Below, piece after piece: positions 28,140-37,968 of a stretch of DNA of 64,000 nt. The position numbers and the translations under genes are program-made. The stretch is from Chloracidobacterium sp. (GTDB taxonomy: Bacteria > Acidobacteriota > Blastocatellia > Pyrinomonadales > Pyrinomonadaceae). The notes under the pieces were generated by a model that was not told the DNA's origin, ran no database searches, and saw only the letters and a list, made by a program, of their open reading frames with translations. Position 1 is the first letter of the stretch. Each line of letters opens with the position of its first letter. The DNA lies in NCBI GenBank assembly GCA_016712045.1, contig JADJRV010000003.1, forward strand, positions 124,001 to 188,000, in the 5' to 3' direction.

Positions 28140-29336
28140 TCAAACGCCGTCCGTCGCGTTTGCCGTAAGTTTATCCAAAAATTGTTTGCGAAACGCCTGA
28201 AACTCACCCGTACGGATCGCTTCCCTAGTCCGCCGCATCGTTTCCATAAAGAAAGCAACGTTGTGATGTGAGATCATTATCGACGCATTCATCTCGCCCG
28301 CTTGGTACAAATGACGCAGGTATCCGAGCGAATAACGGCGGCACACCGAGCAGCTACATTCGGGGTCAAGTGGGCGATCGTCGGTCGCAAATTTTGCATT
28401 GCGAATATTGAGCTTACCATGCGATGTGAAAGCGCTGCCGGTCCGGCCGTTTCGCGTCGGGATCACGCAATCAAACATATCGACACCAGCGTTAACTGCT
28501 TCGATCAGATCCTCGGGCGTACCTACGCCCATCAAATATCGCGGTGCATTATCGGGCATTTTGTGAGCGATAAAATCAAGCACCTCATACATCACGCTCT
28601 TTTCTTCACCAACGCTCAAACCGCCGATCGCATAGCCGTCAAAGCCGATCTCAACTGTTCGATCGAGGCTTTCTTTTCTGAGGTCAAGATGTCCGGCACC
28701 CTGAATAATGCCGAAAAGGGATTGCTTTCCGCTCAGGTCAGCCCCATCTGCGTGAGCGAGTGGGTTCTTATAACCTGTGTCCATTCCCCCATCCTGCAAT
28801 CGATCAAACCTCGTCTTTGACCTCGATGCCCAACGAACTGTCAGATCGAGGCTCGCCTTGGTCGCGTCGTATCCAGCGTCGCCAGGTGGACATTCGTCAA
28901 AAACCATGACGATCTCACTCCCCAAAGCCGCCTGGACCTCCATCGAGACCTCAGGCGAAAGGAATCGTTTGCTGCCGTCGAGATGCGAGCGAAACTCCAC
29001 GCCCTCTTCGGTGAGCTTTCTGAGATCCGTCAAAGAGAATACTTGAAAGCCTCCGGAGTCTGTCAGAAAGGAACGGTTCCAAGAAGTAAAGTTGTGCAGC
29101 CCACCAAATTGTTTGATCGTTTCAACGCCCGGGCGTAAGAAAAGATGATATGTGTTGCCGAGGATGATTCTTGCATCGATTTCATCTTCTAACCACTCGA
29201 ACCGGATCCCTTTCAACGCACCCTGCGTGCCGACAGGCATAAAAACAGGCGTCTCTATTACAGAGCGCCTGGTCGTAAGCGTGCCCGTCCGTGCGTTGCC
29301 GTCACGGGCGGTGACTTTCCAGTCGAGCGGTTTCAT
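28140..29336 (-). CDS. tgt: Queuine tRNA-ribosyltransferase
   Basis: Exchanges guanine 34 for preQ1 in GUN-anticodon tRNAs. The 398-residue enzyme shows the start RSVIETPVFMPVGTQGALKG, the active aspartate in LTDSGGFQVFSL, GGLSVGEEK and the C-terminal zinc cluster CSCSVCRRYSLGYLRHL with a later histidine. It starts five bases after the thioredoxin-fusion stop. Genes for preQ1 synthesis are not in view. Confidence 0.96.
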   Translation of the reverse strand: MKPLDWKVTARDGNARTGTLTTRRSVIETPVFMPVGTQGALKGIRFEWLEDEIDARIILGNTYHLFLRPGVETIKQFGGLHNFTSWNRSFLTDSGGFQVFSLTDLRKLTEEGVEFRSHLDGSKRFLSPEVSMEVQAALGSEIVMVFDECPPGDAGYDATKASLDLTVRWASRSKTRFDRLQDGGMDTGYKNPLAHADGADLSGKQSLFGIIQGAGHLDLRKESLDRTVEIGFDGYAIGGLSVGEEKSVMYEVLDFIAHKMPDNAPRYLMGVGTPEDLIEAVNAGVDMFDCVIPTRNGRTGSAFTSHGKLNIRNAKFATDDRPLDPECSCSVCRRYSLGYLRHLYQAGEMNASIMISHHNVAFFMETMRRTREAIRTGEFQAFRKQFLDKLTANATDGV

Positions 29337-29341
29337 CTTGT

Positions 29342-30811
29342 CTATTTGCGTTTGCCTATCAGCGACCAGATATCCTCGGCGCCAATGGCGGTCTCGGAGA
29401 TAAATTTTCCGTTCTCATCCACAAGGATCGCCGACGGCGTGCCAAACTGGCCAAACGTTTCGCCGATCTCGCGGTCGCTATCGACTATCATCGGGGCTTT
29501 GAGGCCGAGTTTTAGATGCTCTTCTTTTTCTCCATCGGCAAGAATGACGAGGTTGGGTTCAGTGCCGTTTCGGGTCTTGTCCCAATCCTTTATGTCATCC
29601 ATCATTGCCTCGCAATATTTGCAGGTCGGGCTCCAAAAAGCGACAAGTGTTTCTTTGCCCTTGAATTGCGATGAGTCAAAACCGTTGCCATTGATATCCG
29701 TGACTGAGATCTCCGGGACTGTTTCACCGATCATGAGAGGAGCGTGTCGATGCTCATTACTGCCGGTCAGATAGGTAAATTCACCGATCGCGCTCTCGTC
29801 GCTGATCTTTTCCATCAATTCACGAAGCCCGAGATCGCCAGCGCCAGTAAAGCTCGCAATGCGTCCCTTTGGGTCCATCAACACCGCCATCGGCGTCCAT
29901 TTTGCACGGAACAGTTCGGCGACCTCACGGTCTTTTTGCAGTAAGATAAGTTTTTCGCTGTCACCACCAAATTTTGCGCGATTGTCTTTTGCCGCACGAT
30001 TGCTGATAAAGACAAACTTGACCTTATCGGCGAGGTCCCGCTGCCACTCTTCAAACTGCGGAAGCAAGGCACGGCACGGTGTGCATGTTGGGGCAACGAA
30101 AAAGAAAACGACCGGCTTTTTGTCAGCCTTGATACCTTTTAACGTAACTGTTTTGCCATCAAGATCGGGAAGCTCAAAATCAGGAACGAGTGCTCCGAGC
30201 GGCAGCCCTTCGCGTGGGTGGCCGATGTCTTCGCGTTCGACGTCGGTAGATTCGCGGCCGATCAGTTCCATCAGTTCGATACGCCGCATTATCTGCTTTT
30301 GCTGTTCTGAGATGCTCTTTAGGAACATCACCGCCGCAAGCAGCAACACGATGACGGGAAAGCCGACCGCGGCAAACAAAATATCCTGATCGGATCTAAT
30401 GATGTCCAAACCTGTGCCTCGGCCCTGAACTACAAGGATCACCGCGGGAACGAGCATCACCAAATTTCGAACGATGCTACTAACCCCGACCGGTTCGCTA
30501 TGGATCTGCCCAAAGCAGTGGCAATCCGGTGCGTTACCCTTTGACATCTGATAGAGCATCCCGGCGGTAAAAATAAGCAGCACGGCGGATGCCCCGATAG
30601 CACCGAACCAAGAACTGGGAGCAAAAAGCAGTCCCGCAACGGCTAGCTCAAACACGGGCAGCAGAAATGCAACAGGGCGCACCAGAGACGTCGGAACACC
30701 AAAATCGGCAAATGCTTTCTTTGCCCCCTGCGGGTCGAATATTTTAGCTATACCCGCGATGCCAAACACGGCGGCAAGAGCAAGTCTCAGTAATAAAAGA
30801 AAAATTTCCAT
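29342..30811 (-). CDS. MauE/DoxX-like membrane domain fused to two thioredoxin-like domains
   Basis: A 489-residue fusion. Residues 1-150 form a four-helix MauE-like redox membrane module (MEIFLLLLRLALAAVFGIAGIAKI), with a cysteine pair in DCHCFGQ. A first redoxin/TlpA domain (about 200-335) carries CTPC in VAPTCTPCRALL. A second thioredoxin-like domain (about 350-485) carries CKYC in WSPTCKYCEAMM. It is predicted to move electrons across the membrane to periplasmic dithiols, for protein disulphide or metal-site maintenance. Single-redoxin fusions are common; two complete CxxC redoxins are less so. It sits between der and tgt with very short gaps. Confidence 0.82.
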   Translation of the reverse strand: MEIFLLLLRLALAAVFGIAGIAKIFDPQGAKKAFADFGVPTSLVRPVAFLLPVFELAVAGLLFAPSSWFGAIGASAVLLIFTAGMLYQMSKGNAPDCHCFGQIHSEPVGVSSIVRNLVMLVPAVILVVQGRGTGLDIIRSDQDILFAAVGFPVIVLLLAAVMFLKSISEQQKQIMRRIELMELIGRESTDVEREDIGHPREGLPLGALVPDFELPDLDGKTVTLKGIKADKKPVVFFFVAPTCTPCRALLPQFEEWQRDLADKVKFVFISNRAAKDNRAKFGGDSEKLILLQKDREVAELFRAKWTPMAVLMDPKGRIASFTGAGDLGLRELMEKISDESAIGEFTYLTGSNEHRHAPLMIGETVPEISVTDINGNGFDSSQFKGKETLVAFWSPTCKYCEAMMDDIKDWDKTRNGTEPNLVILADGEKEEHLKLGLKAPMIVDSDREIGETFGQFGTPSAILVDENGKFISETAIGAEDIWSLIGKRK

Positions 30812-30861
30812 GACTTTTGATCGAAATCAAATTCTATCTAACCGGTGCGAGGGATTTCAAT

Positions 30862-32217
30862 CTAGGCTCCCTTCTTCTTTTTGGTTTTATGTCTCTCGAC
30901 AAGGCGGATCGGCGTTCCAAAAAAGCCAAACTCTTCGCGCAGACGGTTTTCGACATATCTCAAATACGAGAAATGCAGCCCGGCTTTGCCGCCGGAGGTA
31001 AATAAGATGAACAGCGGCGGACGGATACCGGCCTGTGTGATGAACTGGATCTTGAGCCGCGAAAAGCCGCCCTTGACCGGAGCCGGTGCCGAGCCGCCCT
31101 TAGGCTGTTCGATCGCCTCTTCAAAAAATCGATTGAGCCGCGATGTTTGCAACCGGCCATTGCGAGCGTCATAAGCCTGGGCGACTAGCGGCAAAACTTT
31201 GGCAACACGCTGTCCTGTCAAAGCCGAGATGGTCACGATCGGAGCCCAGTCGATAAACTTCATCGCCTCCCGCAAACTGCGTTCAAATTCGTAGATCGTA
31301 TTTGTTTCTTTTTCCTCAACGGCGTCCCATTTATTAACGGCAAGTATGATCGAGCATCCGGAATCGAGAGCGTAGCCCGCGATATTAGCATCAAGGTTTG
31401 TCACGCCTTCGACGGCGTCGATGACCATGATCGCAACGTCCGCCCGTTCGAGCGCTTTGCGGGCCATTATCACCGAAAGCTTTTCGGCCATCTCGTTTGT
31501 CTTGCCTTTGCGGCGGATGCCGGCAGTGTCGATGAGCACATAATCGCGGCCGTCAACCGTCAGATGCGTGTCGATCGCATCGCGTGTCGTACCGGCGATC
31601 GGCGAAACGATGACGCGTTCCTCTCCGAGTATCTGATTGAGCAGCGAAGATTTACCGACATTTGGACGACCGATGATCGCGAGCTTGATCTCATTTGATG
31701 CTTCGGTTTCGACCTCTTCTTCAAACTCGAGATGCTCAAAAACCATGTCAAGCAGATCACCGATACCGGTGCCGTGCTCAGCCGAGATCGGCGACAACTC
31801 AAACCCAAACCGATAAAACTCGCTCGCTTCGTTTTCGACAGTTTTTGATTCGCATTTGTTTGCGGCGATGATGACGGGTTTGCCGGTGTTGCGGAGCAAA
31901 ATTCCGAGCTCCTCGTCTAGAGGCGTGATGCCGGCACGCGAGTCGAGAACCCAGATGATCGCAACCGATTCATTGATCGCGTGCGACGCTTGCTTGAAAA
32001 TATTTGCAGGGATGATCGCCTCGTCATCGGGTACAATGCCGCCGGTATCGACGAGTCGAAACTCTCTCGCTTTCCACTCGACCTCGCCAAACATCCGGTC
32101 GCGCGTTATACCCGGCTCGTCACCGACGATCGCTTTGCGCGAACCGGTGAGGCGGTTAAAAAGCGTTGATTTGCCGACATTTGGCCGGCCGATGATGGCT
32201 ACGAGCGGTGCTTTCAT
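30862..32217 (-). CDS. der: Ribosome assembly GTPase Der (EngA)
   Basis: A 451-residue double GTPase for 50S assembly. Two G domains each have GRPNVGKS (the first at residue 10, the second near 185), DTGG/DTAG switches and NKxD motifs (NKCE in the first, NKWD in the second). The C-terminal KH-like domain includes RPPLFILFTSGG and ENRLREEFGFFGTPIRL. The basic end KTKKKKGA is typical. NKCE instead of NKxD in domain 1 also occurs in other Der proteins. Confidence 0.96.
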   Translation of the reverse strand: MKAPLVAIIGRPNVGKSTLFNRLTGSRKAIVGDEPGITRDRMFGEVEWKAREFRLVDTGGIVPDDEAIIPANIFKQASHAINESVAIIWVLDSRAGITPLDEELGILLRNTGKPVIIAANKCESKTVENEASEFYRFGFELSPISAEHGTGIGDLLDMVFEHLEFEEEVETEASNEIKLAIIGRPNVGKSSLLNQILGEERVIVSPIAGTTRDAIDTHLTVDGRDYVLIDTAGIRRKGKTNEMAEKLSVIMARKALERADVAIMVIDAVEGVTNLDANIAGYALDSGCSIILAVNKWDAVEEKETNTIYEFERSLREAMKFIDWAPIVTISALTGQRVAKVLPLVAQAYDARNGRLQTSRLNRFFEEAIEQPKGGSAPAPVKGGFSRLKIQFITQAGIRPPLFILFTSGGKAGLHFSYLRYVENRLREEFGFFGTPIRLVERHKTKKKKGA

Positions 32218-32258
32218 AATGAGCGAAGGTTGATTTTAGCAAATGGATTGCATTAAAC

Positions 32259-32858
32259 CTATCCCTTCAAAAACTCATATGTAACGTGGATATTCAGGAG
32301 TCCATTTGATATCTCGGGCCGCATGCTAGTCGCTCGCATTCTGATATTGCCTGTGCGTTGGATCGGGATGCCGAATGAGACTTTGTCGAGACTGAGTATC
32401 TCGATCGGGTTGAGCTTTTTGTCGATCGAGCTTTGCAGCATCTTGGCGATCATCGTCCCGCCGACGCCGCCCGTACCGTTGAGATTGACGCTCAAGACCC
32501 TCGCACGTCCGATCAGACGTTGATTGTTTTGGTCAAATTCCAGATCGAGGTCAGCCTCTGCCCAACCCGCAAAACCAACGCAGCCGATGAAGGGCGGAGC
32601 GTAATTTCCTGAAAATGCGAGCGGCAGAAATATCTTACCTTCGCGAAAACGGACAGCCGTACGCACGCCATTTGATTCCCTCAAGATCGTTATCGATTCG
32701 TTACAGCCAGATGTCTTGTTCTCCGTGATCGGAAACTCAGGGGCATCATAATTCTGATAAATCGAGTCCAGCAAGGCGTCAAAAAACGCCTCGTTAAGGC
32801 TGACCGTGACCTCTGCCTTTTGGCCTTGCGCCGCCGTGAATAACAAAAAAACCGCCAT
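32259..32858 (-). CDS. Secreted hypothetical protein
   Basis: About 199 residues. The printed start MAVFLLFTAAQGQ has only part of a signal peptide and no ribosome site. A second frame from ATG 32884 (MHKRILAP) would complete a normal signal sequence if one base were added near 32860. A frameshift at the extreme N-terminus is therefore likely. The mature part is beta-rich with no family I recognise (SLNEAFFDALLDSIYQNYD, then LPLAFSGNYAPPFIGCVGFAGWAEADL). The LEFDQNNQRLIGRARVLSVNLNG run suggests a lipid-binding-like beta sheet. It lies downstream of der's divergent start region and shares direction with kdsD. Confidence 0.6.
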   Translation of the reverse strand: MAVFLLFTAAQGQKAEVTVSLNEAFFDALLDSIYQNYDAPEFPITENKTSGCNESITILRESNGVRTAVRFREGKIFLPLAFSGNYAPPFIGCVGFAGWAEADLDLEFDQNNQRLIGRARVLSVNLNGTGGVGGTMIAKMLQSSIDKKLNPIEILSLDKVSFGIPIQRTGNIRMRATSMRPEISNGLLNIHVTYEFLKG

Positions 32859-32955
32859 ACAGGCGCGAGTATACGTTTATGCATTATTTCGCCTCATATC
32901 CGGGAATCTACTTTTGTCTGATGACTGTACCGGGGTAGTTTGTTGTTCGCGTAAT

Positions 32956-33923
32956 TTACAGTCCGCTTCTGACAACGTCGTGCAGTCTTAATAGCCCAAC
33001 GCTCTTTCCGTCGCCGTCGACCACCGGCAGCACCGATATTTGCGACGGGCGTTCTTCCATTAGTTTCAAGGCATCGAACGCCAACATCTCTGGGAATGCA
33101 GTGATGGGTCCGGCGGTCATCATATCGCTCGCCGTTAGAGAGGACAGGCCTGACGGCTCGGTCTTTTCGATCGTGCGACGCAGATCGCCGTCAGTCACGA
33201 TTCCGATCAATTTTGTATCGTCGCCAACGACATTTACCGCACCGAGCGCGTTTTTTGAAATGGCTTTTACGACCTCAACCACGTTGCTTCAGTGGCGATA
33301 TTAGGGCTCTCGTGCATCAGATCGTTGACGGTCAGCGTCAGGCGTTTGCCGAGCCGTCCCGCGGGATGATTGACCGCAAAATCTTCAGGCGTCAAGCCTT
33401 TCGCCTCCATCAACGCCATCGCCAGGGCATCGCCGATCGCGAGAGCCACAGTGGTCGAGGCGGTCGGAGCTAGGTTTAACGGACACGCCTCTTTGTCAAC
33501 CGATGCGTCCAAAACAGCGTCCGCCACACGCGCAAGCGTCGAATTATCATTCCCAACGATAGCTATGATCTTGACACTGCGTTGACGCAGAGCGGGTAGT
33601 ATCGCAAGCAGTTCCTCTGTCTCACCCGAATTGCTCAGAGCGATGACCACATCTTCGGCCGCAACGACACCGAGCCCGCCGTGCAGGGCGTCCGACGGAT
33701 TTACGAACACCGCTACGGTGCCGGTGCTCGTCATCGTCTGAGCGATCTTTTGCCCGATCACGCCTGATTTGCCGACGCCGCAGACGATCACTTTGCCCGC
33801 GCAGTTTTCGAGCAATTCGATGGCGGTTGTGACGCTTGCACTATCAAGATTAGCCGCCGCACGGTCGATCGCCGCCGACTCGATACGCAGTATTTCTTTG
33901 ACCTTTTCGAATTTATTTATCAC
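32956..33923 (-). CDS. kdsD: KpsF/GutQ family arabinose-5-phosphate isomerase (frameshifted)
   Basis: Interconverts ribulose 5-phosphate and arabinose 5-phosphate for Kdo synthesis. A SIS sugar isomerase domain (residues 30-170) has KVIVCGVGKSGVIGQKIAQTM and LSNSGETEELL. Two CBS domains follow. The first frame ends at a stop near 33267; the second frame continues from VVEVVKAISKNALG with GIVTDGDLRR and ends at 32956. One missing C near 33282 restores about 323 residues. The start is a GTG at 33923 that overlaps the last 11 bases of the upstream gene, suggesting coupled translation. Other Kdo genes are not in view. Confidence 0.9.
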
Positions 33924-34768
33924 TTGGTGGAATGGCCTTGAAGATGTCCAGTACGATCACCCATTTGCCAGATTTGAATTTCCAGACCTGCATATAATTA
34001 CCTTTTTCGATCACTTTGTCACCGTAGGTGCGGGTGTATGTGCTCGTCAGGTACGCAAGATTGGCCGCTCCTAAGGAAACGCTCTTTTTGGCGAGTTTGA
34101 CCGAACCCTTTTCGGAAGACGCGAGCTTAATGGCGTCTTTTTTGCCGATCGCGGGCATTTTATTTTCACGATAAAGCCGGATGTCGTCAGCCGCGTATGC
34201 CTTGTATGCTGCAGTCAGGCCCTGTCCGCTCGCGATCTCGTAAAACCCGCTTGCTGTATCGGCAGCGGAGCTGTTTTTGGTGTTCGAATCTGTGCTTTTG
34301 TCCTGTGTTGTGACCCAGTCATTAGAATATTTTGCAGGTTTATCATGACCGATGCCGATATCGACGACAAACTTATATTTACCGTCCGGCTGCCGCAGCC
34401 ATACAGTAATAAATTCGCCAAACGCTACCGGCGCGTCGTCTTTTCCTTTTGGCCGGTATTCCCAGTTGCCGGTCGTGTAGCCCATGATGCCGTTGGTCGA
34501 AACGTCGGCGTAATTTGGAGCCCACGATAGCAACCCTTTAGATTGTGCCCGGCCGTTCCAGTATTCGCGTCCGTTGACCTTATCCGGTTGAAACAAGACC
34601 GCATCGGCGGTGAGAAATTCGAGAAATGCGCTCTTTGTGTCATGCTCAGCAGCATAAACGGCAAACGCATGCTCTGTATCGACGACCTTTTGCAGATCGC
34701 TTTTATCCTGAGCTATTGCCGCGGAAAACGCCTGAAAGTAACATGAGGATGATAAAAATTCGTTTCAT
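33913..34768 (-). CDS. Secreted DUF4440/NTF2-like protein (frameshifted in signal peptide)
   Basis: Corrected length about 284 residues. From ATG 34768 the signal reads MKRIFIILMLLSGV, then after removal of one T in the TTTT run (plus strand AAAA 34725-34728) continues SAAIAQDKSDLQKVVDTEHAFA. That is a complete signal peptide and mature start. Without the repair the signal would be lost. Two SnoaL/NTF2-like halves are visible: the first includes DAVLFQPDKVNGREYW and TVWLRQPDGKYKFVVDIGIG, the second KGNYMQVWKFKSGKWVIVLDIFK. DUF4440 proteins have diverse or unknown roles. It overlaps the kdsD start. TATTAT lies just before its ATG. Confidence 0.75.
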
Positions 34769-34875
34769 CGTGATAATATCTTACACGAAAAGGATTTTGT
34801 GTTGAGCAAAAATGCTCATAAACCCTCAGTTAGAATCAAAAATCTCCAGTCATATTTAGAAACCTTGACCGAATA

Positions 34876-36455
34876 ATGCAGAACCTGATCGAACCATTTG
34901 GCGGTACGCTAGTAGATCTGGTAGTCAACCAACAAGAACGCTCTCAACTAATCGCCGAGGCAAGCAATTTGCCATCACTACAACTGTCCGAACGCTCGGT
35001 CTGCGACCTCGAACTGCTCGCCACGGGTGGATTTTCACCGCTAGACGGCTTTATGAGACAAGCGGATCATGAACGCGTCGTCGCGGAAATGCGTCTCTCC
35101 GACGGTACAGTCTTCCCTATTCCGATAACGCTGCCGGTCGATCATTTCGACGGTCTCGAATTGGATAAAAGGATCGCCCTTCGCGACGCACACAATGACC
35201 TGCTCGGTGTGATGACCGTCGAAGAGATCTACGAATGGTCGCGACCGGAGTTTGCAAATAACGTACTCGGCACGAGCGACCTGCGGCATCCGCTCGTCAC
35301 TGAGATGGAGCATTGGGGCAGGTATAATATTGCCGGCAAGTTGCAGGTTTTAAGTCTTCCTAAACACCCGGATTTTCGCGATCTAAGGCTGACGCCTGCT
35401 CAAACCCGCGAGTCTTTGGCAAAACTAGACCGGGCAAATATCGTCGCTTTTCAGACACGCAACCCGATCCATCGCGTTCATGAGGAAATGACAAAACTGG
35501 CTGCAGATATGATCGACGGGGCGATCTTGCTCCATCCTGCGGTTGGCCTGACAAAACCGGGTGACATCGATTACTTTACGCGTGTCAGGTCATATAAAAC
35601 TCTTGTCGAAAATCATTACGACACCAGCCGGACGCTGCTTTCACTATTGCCGATCGCAATGCGAATGGCCGGCCCGCGTGAGGCCGTCTGGCATGCGATA
35701 ATCCGTCGCAATCACGGAGCGAATCACTTTATCATCGGCCGCGACCACGCGAGCCCCGGTATCGATTCGACCGGCAAACCTTTCTACGAACCGACCGCCG
35801 CCCAGGAACTCGCCAAAAGCGTATCTGTTGAGATCGGTGTCGAGATCATGACATTTGGGGAGATGGCATATCTGCCGGACGAAAACGCTTATGGAGAGAT
35901 CGCCAAGTTGCCCGCCGGGACAAAAACTATATCGCTTTCAGGCACGCATACCGGTTTGAGCGGTGCCGGAAAATCAGCGACTGCCGAGGTTTTAACAATT
36001 TTGCTAAACGAACGTGGGCGACGCGTGACGGTTCTCGATGGCGATGTGGTTCGCACGCATTTGTCAAAGGGTCTTGGGTTTTCTAAAGAGGACCGCGATC
36101 TTAATATCCGTCGTATCGGCTTTGTCGCATCCGAGATCGTCCGTCACGGAGGCGTTGTTATATGTGCGGCTGTCAGCCCATATCGCTCGACCCGCAGCGA
36201 GGTGCGGCAGATGATGGGAAGCGATAATTTTGTCGAGATATTTGTCGACACGCCGCTCGATGTCTGTGAAAGCCGCGACACCAAGGGCATGTACGCCAAG
36301 GCCCGCCGCGGCGAAATCAAGGTTTTACCGGCATCGACGATCCATATGAATTGCCCGACAATGCCGAGATCACGCTTGATACGACAAAGATGTCAGTGGA
36401 CGAAAATGCTGACCTGATATTGCAATATCTTGCTTCGAAAAACATCGTCGCCTAG
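34876..36455 (+). CDS. Bifunctional sulfate adenylyltransferase/adenylylsulfate kinase (frameshifted)
   Basis: Makes PAPS from sulfate and ATP in two steps. The ATP sulfurylase part (residues 1-345) begins LIEPFGGTLVDLVV and has QTRNPIHRVHEE (HxxH-type ATP site) and GRDHASPG. The APS kinase part (about 350-526) has the P-loop LSGAGKSATAEVL and ERGRRVTVLDGDVVRTHLSKG. The frame is lost at 36321, where GG should be GGG. The continuation GFTGIDDPYELPDNAEITL to 36455 is the canonical kinase end. Sat-CysC order in one chain fits a PAPS supply enzyme and not an assimilatory CysDN. It is followed 17 bases on by a sulfotransferase, so the product is probably used as a sulfo donor. Confidence 0.93.
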
Positions 36456-36472
36456 CCTATACTTTTTGCAAT

Positions 36473-37711
36473 ATGAGTGAGTCAAAACCGATCGAGGTAA
36501 CAGTTAGCCCCGAAGAGCAGGAAACGGCTTTGCGGATACAACTTGACGTTGACCGCGGACTCGATTTTCTAAACAGTGGACAAGCCGACGCGGCCATTTC
36601 AGCGTTTAAGGCCGCTTTGCAAGCCGCACCGGAACGCTCACCCGTTCGGGATATCGTCACCCATAATCTTTTGACCGCCTACAAAGCCCGGATCAGTCAG
36701 CTACTTGCCGCCAACGAACCGCTGCATGTAAATCGCTATCTGCCTGAGGTACAGGCACTTACGCTAACTTCCCCGCTCGTTAACGATAAGGCTTTTAGAA
36801 CGAAATTTGCAGACCAGCTTAGAAATCTATCGTTAGATTTTTACAACGCCGCTCAGTTTCAGGCCGCATTATTTTTCATTCGCCGGGCTTTAGTCTATAA
36901 CCAATGCCCCTCGTATTATATAGATCTTACTAATGCTCTTGCGCGGGTAAAAACGCCGGCTCAGCTTAGGGATTACACGAGACAATTCAGCGAAGCCGAC
37001 CTCGGAAAGCATATTTTTGTAACCTGTGCCCCAAAGAGCGGTTCGACCTTTTTAAAGAATCTGCTCGTTAGCATTACCGGGTTCAAATTCATGTTCGCGG
37101 TCTATTCGTCTCTACAAAATGAACAGGAGCTTGACCTGCCGCATCTGATGAAATTTGGCAATATCAACACTGTCACGCAACAGCACGCACGAGCCTCGGA
37201 GGCAAATATCCAGATGATGCAGGCATTTGGGATAAAGCCAACCGTCCTTGTCAGAAATATCTTTGACACTACCGCCAGCCTGCTCGATTTTTATACCAAT
37301 GGTTTTGTGTTTAGCACCTATTTTGACAAGGAAGAATTTCTTTCCTTTGACGATGACCAAAAGATCGATCTGTTGATCGAATACGTATTGCCCTGGTATT
37401 TTCAGTTTGTCGCTTCGTGGCAGCGAGCCGAACGTGAGGGCCGGCTTGAGGTCAACTGGATCACCTACGAAGAAATGATCGCCGATAAAGCAAAGATGGC
37501 GACACGCGTCCTTGATTTTTACGGCATAGAGGCACCGCCTGCCCTGATCGATCAAAAACTTGCCGAGATCGAAGCCGATCGTGAAAACAACCGGTTTAAC
37601 AAGGGCGGGACGGGACGCGGCAAATTAGTACTGACCGATGAACAACGCAACCGGATACGGCGGCTCGCCAGACACTTCCCCTCAACAGATTTTGGACGTC
37701 TCGGCATTTAG
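36473..37711 (+). CDS. TPR-containing PAPS-dependent sulfotransferase
   Basis: A 412-residue protein. The N-terminal 160 residues form TPR-like helices (RGLDFLNSGQADAAISAFKAAL, FYNAAQFQAALFFIRRALVY). The sulfotransferase domain starts near residue 180 with the 5'-phosphosulfate loop CAPKSGSTFLKNLL. The 3'-phosphate loop RNIFDTTASLLDFY follows near residue 260. The acceptor is unknown: TPR fusions often act on proteins or large glycans. It lies directly after the PAPS synthetase and lacks a signal peptide. A TATACT box at 36458-36463 could give it its own near-leaderless transcript. The terminator at 37840 ends the unit. Confidence 0.85.
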   Translation: MSESKPIEVTVSPEEQETALRIQLDVDRGLDFLNSGQADAAISAFKAALQAAPERSPVRDIVTHNLLTAYKARISQLLAANEPLHVNRYLPEVQALTLTSPLVNDKAFRTKFADQLRNLSLDFYNAAQFQAALFFIRRALVYNQCPSYYIDLTNALARVKTPAQLRDYTRQFSEADLGKHIFVTCAPKSGSTFLKNLLVSITGFKFMFAVYSSLQNEQELDLPHLMKFGNINTVTQQHARASEANIQMMQAFGIKPTVLVRNIFDTTASLLDFYTNGFVFSTYFDKEEFLSFDDDQKIDLLIEYVLPWYFQFVASWQRAEREGRLEVNWITYEEMIADKAKMATRVLDFYGIEAPPALIDQKLAEIEADRENNRFNKGGTGRGKLVLTDEQRNRIRRLARHFPSTDFGRLGI

Positions 37712-37839
37712 GATCATTCGAAGCTAATTTCTGGGAATTCGTCGAATTAGCGATATTACCCACAAATGCAACTTGTCGGTTTTGGCTTGCATCTGTGATA
37801 ATAGTTTGGTTTTTGAAAGGTTCCATTTTATAAGGGGTT

Positions 37840-37890
37840 CAGACGTGCGGACTCAGAGTTTCTTGATCCGCGTCTACGTCTGTGTTTTTT
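37840..37890 (+). terminator. Intrinsic terminator after the PAPS-sulfotransferase unit
   Basis: CAGACGT pairs with ACGTCTG, and inner GCGGA with TCCGC, with a four-base bulge. TGTTTTTT follows (T run 37885-37890). It separates the sulfotransferase from the secreted-protein genes. Confidence 0.75.
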
Positions 37891-37903
37891 CTCTTAAATT
37901 TAG

Positions 37904-37932
37904 TTGAACTTTATCCCCTAGATAGGTATCAT
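37904..37932 (+). promoter_or_regulatory. Sigma-70-like promoter of the secreted protein at 37969
   Basis: TTGAAC (37904-37909) and TATCAT (37927-37932) are 17 bases apart. A CCCCTA/TAGGGG stem overlaps the -10 region and could be an operator-like palindrome. Confidence 0.5.
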
Positions 37933-37968
37933 ATAGGGGTATCTAGTTTTTTTCAGGAGAGATAAAAA

